From the NCBI RefSeq assembly GCF_900996225.1, contig NZ_CAAJGL010000068.1, positions 682,001 to 746,000 of the forward strand: a DNA stretch of 64,000 bases, given 5' to 3'. The notes under the pieces were generated by a model, which was not told where the DNA came from, ran no database searches, and was given only the letters and a program-made list of their open reading frames with translations. The translations under genes were made by a program, and so were the position numbers. Positions 60,801 through 64,000 of the stretch are shown here, in pieces (the first letter of the stretch is position 1; the number at the start of each line of letters is the position of its first letter). The stretch is from Paraburkholderia sp. BCC1884. Lineage in GTDB: Bacteria; Pseudomonadota; Gammaproteobacteria; Burkholderiales; Burkholderiaceae.

Positions 60801-62228
60801 TTGAATACCTCGCAACACAATGCTTCGCCATTGATCGAAAAACACACCATCGGTTACGTGCCGCCTGAAGATCGCCACGGCAAAGTGCGCGATCTGTTCA
60901 CGCTATGGTTCGGCGGCAACATCGCGCCGTTGCCCATTGTCACGGGTGCGCTTGGCGTGCAGATCTTCCACCTGAATTTGCTCTGGGGCATCGTCGCGAT
61001 CGTCGTCGGTCAAGCCATTGGCGGTGTGCTGATGGCGCTGCATTCGGCGCAAGGCCCGCAAATGGGTATTCCACAAATGATCCAGAGCCGCGCGCAGTTC
61101 GGTTCATGGGGCGCGCTGCTCGTCACCGTGATTGCGGGCGTGATGTACGTGGGCTTCTTTGCGTCCAATATCGTACTCGCCGGAAAGTCACTGCATGGCA
61201 TCGAGCATAGCCTTCCGGTGCCCGTCGGCATTGTGATCGGCGCGTTGGGTTCGGGGCTGATCGGGATCATCGGCTATCGGTTCATCCATATCCTGAACCG
61301 GATAGGAACGTGGGTGCTGGGTATCGGCATCTTCATCGGTTTCGGCTATATCCTCACGCATATTTCCACCGACGACTTTCTCACGCGCGGCGGGTTCAAT
61401 ATCGCCGGCTGGCTCGCGACCGTTTCGCTGTCCGCGCTCTGGCAGATTGCATTCGCCCCGTACGTGTCCGACTATTCACGCTATCTGCCGGAGAACGTGC
61501 GGGTTGCATCGACCTTCTGGGCGACCTACCTCGGCTGCACGATCGGCTCGACGCTCGCGTTCACTTTCGGTGCGGTGGCCGTGCTCGCGGTGCCGCCAGG
61601 GGCCGACGCCATGGACGCCGTCAAGCAGGCCACCGGACCGCTCGGGGTGCCGATGCTCGTCCTCTTCCTGTTGAGCGTGATCAGCCACAATGCACTGAAT
61701 CTCTATGGCGCCGTGCTCGCGGGCATCACGTCGCTGCAGACGTTCGCCTATCGGTGGATTCCTACGGCAAAGTCGCGCGCCGTTCTGTCGATTGCGGTTC
61801 TCGTCGCATGTTGTTACGGCGCGATTGGCGCTTCGACGGATTTCGTCGGCAATCTGGTCGATCTCGTGCTCGCGCTGCTGGTCGTGCTGGTGCCGTGGAC
61901 CGCGATCAACCTCATCGATTTCTACGTCATTCACAAGGGGAAATACGACATCCAGTCGATCTTTCAGGCGGACGGCGGCATCTACGGCCGCTTCAATCCG
62001 CAGGCGCTGATTGCTTATGGGATCGGGATCGTCGTGCAGATTCCGTTCATGAATACACCGATGTATGCGGGCCCCGTGCCGAAGTACCTGGATGGAGCGG
62101 ATCTCTCCTGGGTAATCGGTTTGCTCCTGACGTCGCCGCTATATTATTGGCTGGCGTCGCGAGACACCAACTACCGCCGCAGACAGGCGGGTGCCGGTGT
62201 CACGCATCGCCCGGCGAGGCAGTCGTAA
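60801..62228 (+). CDS. NCS1 family permease (cytosine/purine/allantoin type)
   Basis: A 475-residue inner-membrane permease with about twelve helices. The family pattern is visible: DLFTLWFGGNIAPLPIVTGA, MGIPQMIQSRAQFGSWGALL, SDYSRYLPENVRVASTFWAT and VLVPWTAINLIDFYVIHKG. I chose the TTG at 60801 because AAGGAG sits six bases upstream; the earlier ATG at 60705 would overlap the M20 gene and add 32 residues with no family match. NCS1 carriers import nucleobases, hydantoins, allantoin or pyridoxine, so the catabolic substrate may be an N-heterocycle. Confidence 0.9.
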   Translation: MNTSQHNASPLIEKHTIGYVPPEDRHGKVRDLFTLWFGGNIAPLPIVTGALGVQIFHLNLLWGIVAIVVGQAIGGVLMALHSAQGPQMGIPQMIQSRAQFGSWGALLVTVIAGVMYVGFFASNIVLAGKSLHGIEHSLPVPVGIVIGALGSGLIGIIGYRFIHILNRIGTWVLGIGIFIGFGYILTHISTDDFLTRGGFNIAGWLATVSLSALWQIAFAPYVSDYSRYLPENVRVASTFWATYLGCTIGSTLAFTFGAVAVLAVPPGADAMDAVKQATGPLGVPMLVLFLLSVISHNALNLYGAVLAGITSLQTFAYRWIPTAKSRAVLSIAVLVACCYGAIGASTDFVGNLVDLVLALLVVLVPWTAINLIDFYVIHKGKYDIQSIFQADGGIYGRFNPQALIAYGIGIVVQIPFMNTPMYAGPVPKYLDGADLSWVIGLLLTSPLYYWLASRDTNYRRRQAGAGVTHRPARQS

Positions 62229-62274
62229 GCGCGATCATGCCGCCCGGCTTGCGCGGCGAAATCGGTTTGCCCTA

Positions 62275-62583
62275 CTAGCGCTGCTCGGGTGGAATCGCTT
62301 TGATTGGCGCAGAAAATTGCGCGTGGAGGACTGGATCGACTGGACGGTGTTTAATCGTCGTACTGGCCGGATCGTTGGCGAGACAATTGCCGTTTTTCCA
62401 GTTCTGCGATGGTCTGATCGGCCGCGGTACAAAACCACCCCCGCAATTTGGACAGACATTGCTCAAGACTTCGTCGACGCACGACATGCAGAATGTGCAC
62501 TCGTACGAGCAGATTCCAGCTTCAGTTGAATCTGGCGGGAGGGCCTTGTTGCAGTGCTCACAACTGGGTCTGAGTTCAAGCAT
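62275..62583 (-). CDS. DUF1272 domain-containing zinc-binding protein
   Basis: A 102-residue protein beginning LELRPSCEHCNKALPPDST, CSYECTFCMSCVDEVLSNVC and PNCGGGFVPRPIRPS: four CxxC-like pairs typical of DUF1272, probably binding two zinc ions. About 30 residues follow the domain. GAGGAAA precedes the ATG. It is convergent with the NCS1 permease and unlikely to belong to that operon. Confidence 0.88.
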   Translation of the reverse strand: MLELRPSCEHCNKALPPDSTEAGICSYECTFCMSCVDEVLSNVCPNCGGGFVPRPIRPSQNWKNGNCLANDPASTTIKHRPVDPVLHAQFSAPIKAIPPEQR

Positions 62584-62728
62584 CGCTGTTTTCCTCGCTG
62601 CTGGCGAACGGATTGGTAAATTAGCTGCCATCGTAGTTTGACGGAAGGACGGCAACAATCCGAAAATATGCCTGGAATAGAAAAAAAGATGCCATCATTG
62701 CCTCCGAACGAATCGGGGGTTTGGCGCA

Positions 62729-63718
62729 ATGCAGGCACAGCATCTGGCAAGTCGCAAGGAGATGAGGCGGGTCTTTTTCGTCGTTCCGCCGCAGGTTCAC
62801 ATGCTGGACCTCGGCGGACCACTACAAATATTGAGTTCACTGTCGGCGCTGGGCATTGCACCGATCGAGACGGTCTGCGTCGGTCCGCAAAAAGAAATAA
62901 AGAGCTTTCAGGGCGTGACGCTGAGTGCCGTGCGGCCACTACCGGCGCGTCTGGGGTCCGGTGATGTTGTGATTGTCGTTGGCTGTAAGTTTTCGCTCGA
63001 CGAACCGTTCACTCCTGCGCAGAGTCAGATAGTCAAATGGCTCCAAACCGTGGTGAAACCACTGCTGGGCGACATCGTGCTCGCCAGCGTATGCACGGGG
63101 GCGTTTCTGCTTGGCGCAGCCGGCCTGCTCGATCAGCGCGACTGCACTACTCACCATGATCACCTGGCGCGGTTGCAGCAGCGTCATCCTGATGCTCACG
63201 TGTTGTCCAACCGGCTGCTGGTCGAGGACGGCGCGTTGATAACATCGGCTGGCGTATCGGCAGGCATCGACCTTGCCCTTCATCTGATTGCCTGTCGCTT
63301 CGGCGCAGCTACCGCAATCCGGGTCGCACGTGAAAACGTGGTGCCATTCCGCAGGATGAGTCGCGACCCGATTCTCGACGTGCAACTACGCTATCGTGAC
63401 CATAACCACCTGGCTATCCATGCAATACAGGATTTTCTGACCGAGCAGCCGGGTTGCGCGTTGCCCTACCAGGAACTGGCCAGCCGTTTCGCGCTTAGCT
63501 ATCGACACCTGGCGCGCCTGTTCCAGCAGGAGTGCGGCATCACGGTAAAGAAATATCAACAGCAATTGCGGCTGGCTTTGGCCCGCAGACTGCTGAAGTG
63601 TAGCAGTTTGCCGATCGAGAGAATCGCCGAACATTGTGGCTTCGCCAGCGTGCAAGCTTTCCGCAGCGCGTGGCGTCAGGAGGAAGTGTTGGCACCCTCG
63701 CTTTGGCGGATCGAGTGA
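62729..63718 (+). CDS. GlxA family (DJ-1/PfpI + AraC) transcriptional regulator
   Basis: A 329-residue regulator: DJ-1/PfpI-like domain (VFFVVPPQVHMLDLGGPLQI, LASVCTGAFLLGAAGLLDQR, TSAGVSAGIDLALHLI) and an AraC C-terminus (ELASRFALSYRHLARLFQQE, IERIAEHCGFASVQAFRSAW). The second helix-turn-helix ends quickly, with the stop soon after WRQEEVLAPSLWRIE. It is divergent from DUF1272; the target is not evident. An in-frame ATG 11 codons later is possible. Confidence 0.88.
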   Translation: MQAQHLASRKEMRRVFFVVPPQVHMLDLGGPLQILSSLSALGIAPIETVCVGPQKEIKSFQGVTLSAVRPLPARLGSGDVVIVVGCKFSLDEPFTPAQSQIVKWLQTVVKPLLGDIVLASVCTGAFLLGAAGLLDQRDCTTHHDHLARLQQRHPDAHVLSNRLLVEDGALITSAGVSAGIDLALHLIACRFGAATAIRVARENVVPFRRMSRDPILDVQLRYRDHNHLAIHAIQDFLTEQPGCALPYQELASRFALSYRHLARLFQQECGITVKKYQQQLRLALARRLLKCSSLPIERIAEHCGFASVQAFRSAWRQEEVLAPSLWRIE

Positions 63719-64000
63719 GAGGGTAGGAAGGTCGTCTCGGGCCAGGTGGGATCGCCGATTAGCCTTGATTCTGCTACAGGGATCGTTCGTTTCAGAAAAA
63801 TGCGTGGCATTGTCGCCATCTCTACTTCGTCGATCCGCATAAGATGACACGTGCAGGATCGAAGCGAAAGACGGTGCTGATTGCCTATCTATTGCCGTCG
63901 AACTTTTCTGCACCGACAAACGGTGCGACGGTTTGGAAGGCAATTCCGCAAACTGTCCGACATTCAAGAAGCAGTCTCCGAGTTCCATGTCGGTCTTATG
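63719..64000. other. Window end, no gene recognised
   Basis: No start, domain or RNA structure could be supported in this stretch. It may hold a promoter for a gene beyond the window. Confidence 0.4.

Noticed and set aside
63386..63988. Leftward 200-codon frame opposite the last GlxA-type regulator
   Set aside because: Entirely explained by the regulator's reading frame; no domain or Shine-Dalgarno.

Overview
This is a GC-rich chromosomal window dense in paired regulator/enzyme genes. The gene content points to a Burkholderiaceae organism of the Paraburkholderia/Caballeronia type: a citrate synthase with an N-terminal helix-turn-helix, a DUF3331 protein, many LysR/TetR/GlxA regulators each beside a dehydrogenase, and an AIDA-type heptosylated autotransporter. 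The assignment is inferred from gene families; no rRNA or tRNA was found. No phage, integrase, insertion sequence or CRISPR array was recognised.

Region 1 (1-9.2 kb) is central and secondary metabolism. A leftward cluster (SDR dehydrogenase, MFS carrier, VOC protein, HTH-citrate synthase) diverges from a D-2-hydroxyacid dehydrogenase, with two matching 17-bp palindromes between them. DUF3331, a type II NADH dehydrogenase, a TetR regulator and a D-amino-acid dehydrogenase preceded by a tandem glycine riboswitch follow. Region 2 (9.2-19.3 kb) is envelope and signalling: a TonB receptor with a small secreted partner beside a decayed IclR regulator, a FecR/OmpA-lipoprotein/CHASE2 operon, and a KdpD-like PAS histidine kinase.

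Region 3 (19.4-28.7 kb) is nitrogen metabolism: asparaginase, a GlxA-type regulator and an amino-acid binding protein, where the asparaginase and binding-protein promoters share a 30-bp element; then APS kinase, agmatinase, a PotF-like binding protein, and an MmyB-type regulator with a divergent epimerase. Region 4 (28.7-38.5 kb) is stress and detoxification: three TetR genes with readable palindromic operators, a DJ-1/PfpI protein, a metallo-beta-lactamase-fold hydrolase, zinc-type and other dehydrogenases, and an ECF sigma operon.

Region 5 (38.5-50 kb) holds a probable second adenylosuccinate synthetase with its own LysR gene, a 7-bp tandem repeat, a GAF-GGDEF cyclase, and a heptosyltransferase followed by a 1651-residue autotransporter made of strand-loop-strand repeats; then an AraC/SDR pair and a fragment of another SDR gene. 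Region 6 (50-62.2 kb) is the most interesting part: a LysR regulator sits between a leftward operon (Rieske oxygenase plus a complete polyamine-type ABC importer) and a rightward operon (flavin monooxygenase, RidA-like protein, DUF1028 protein, M20 amidohydrolase, NCS1 permease). Both promoters carry the same 26-bp dyad (TGCATAG-N12-CTATGCA in the better copy), so the two arms look like one regulon for uptake and oxidative breakdown of an unknown nitrogen compound. The window ends with a DUF1272 protein and a second GlxA-type regulator.
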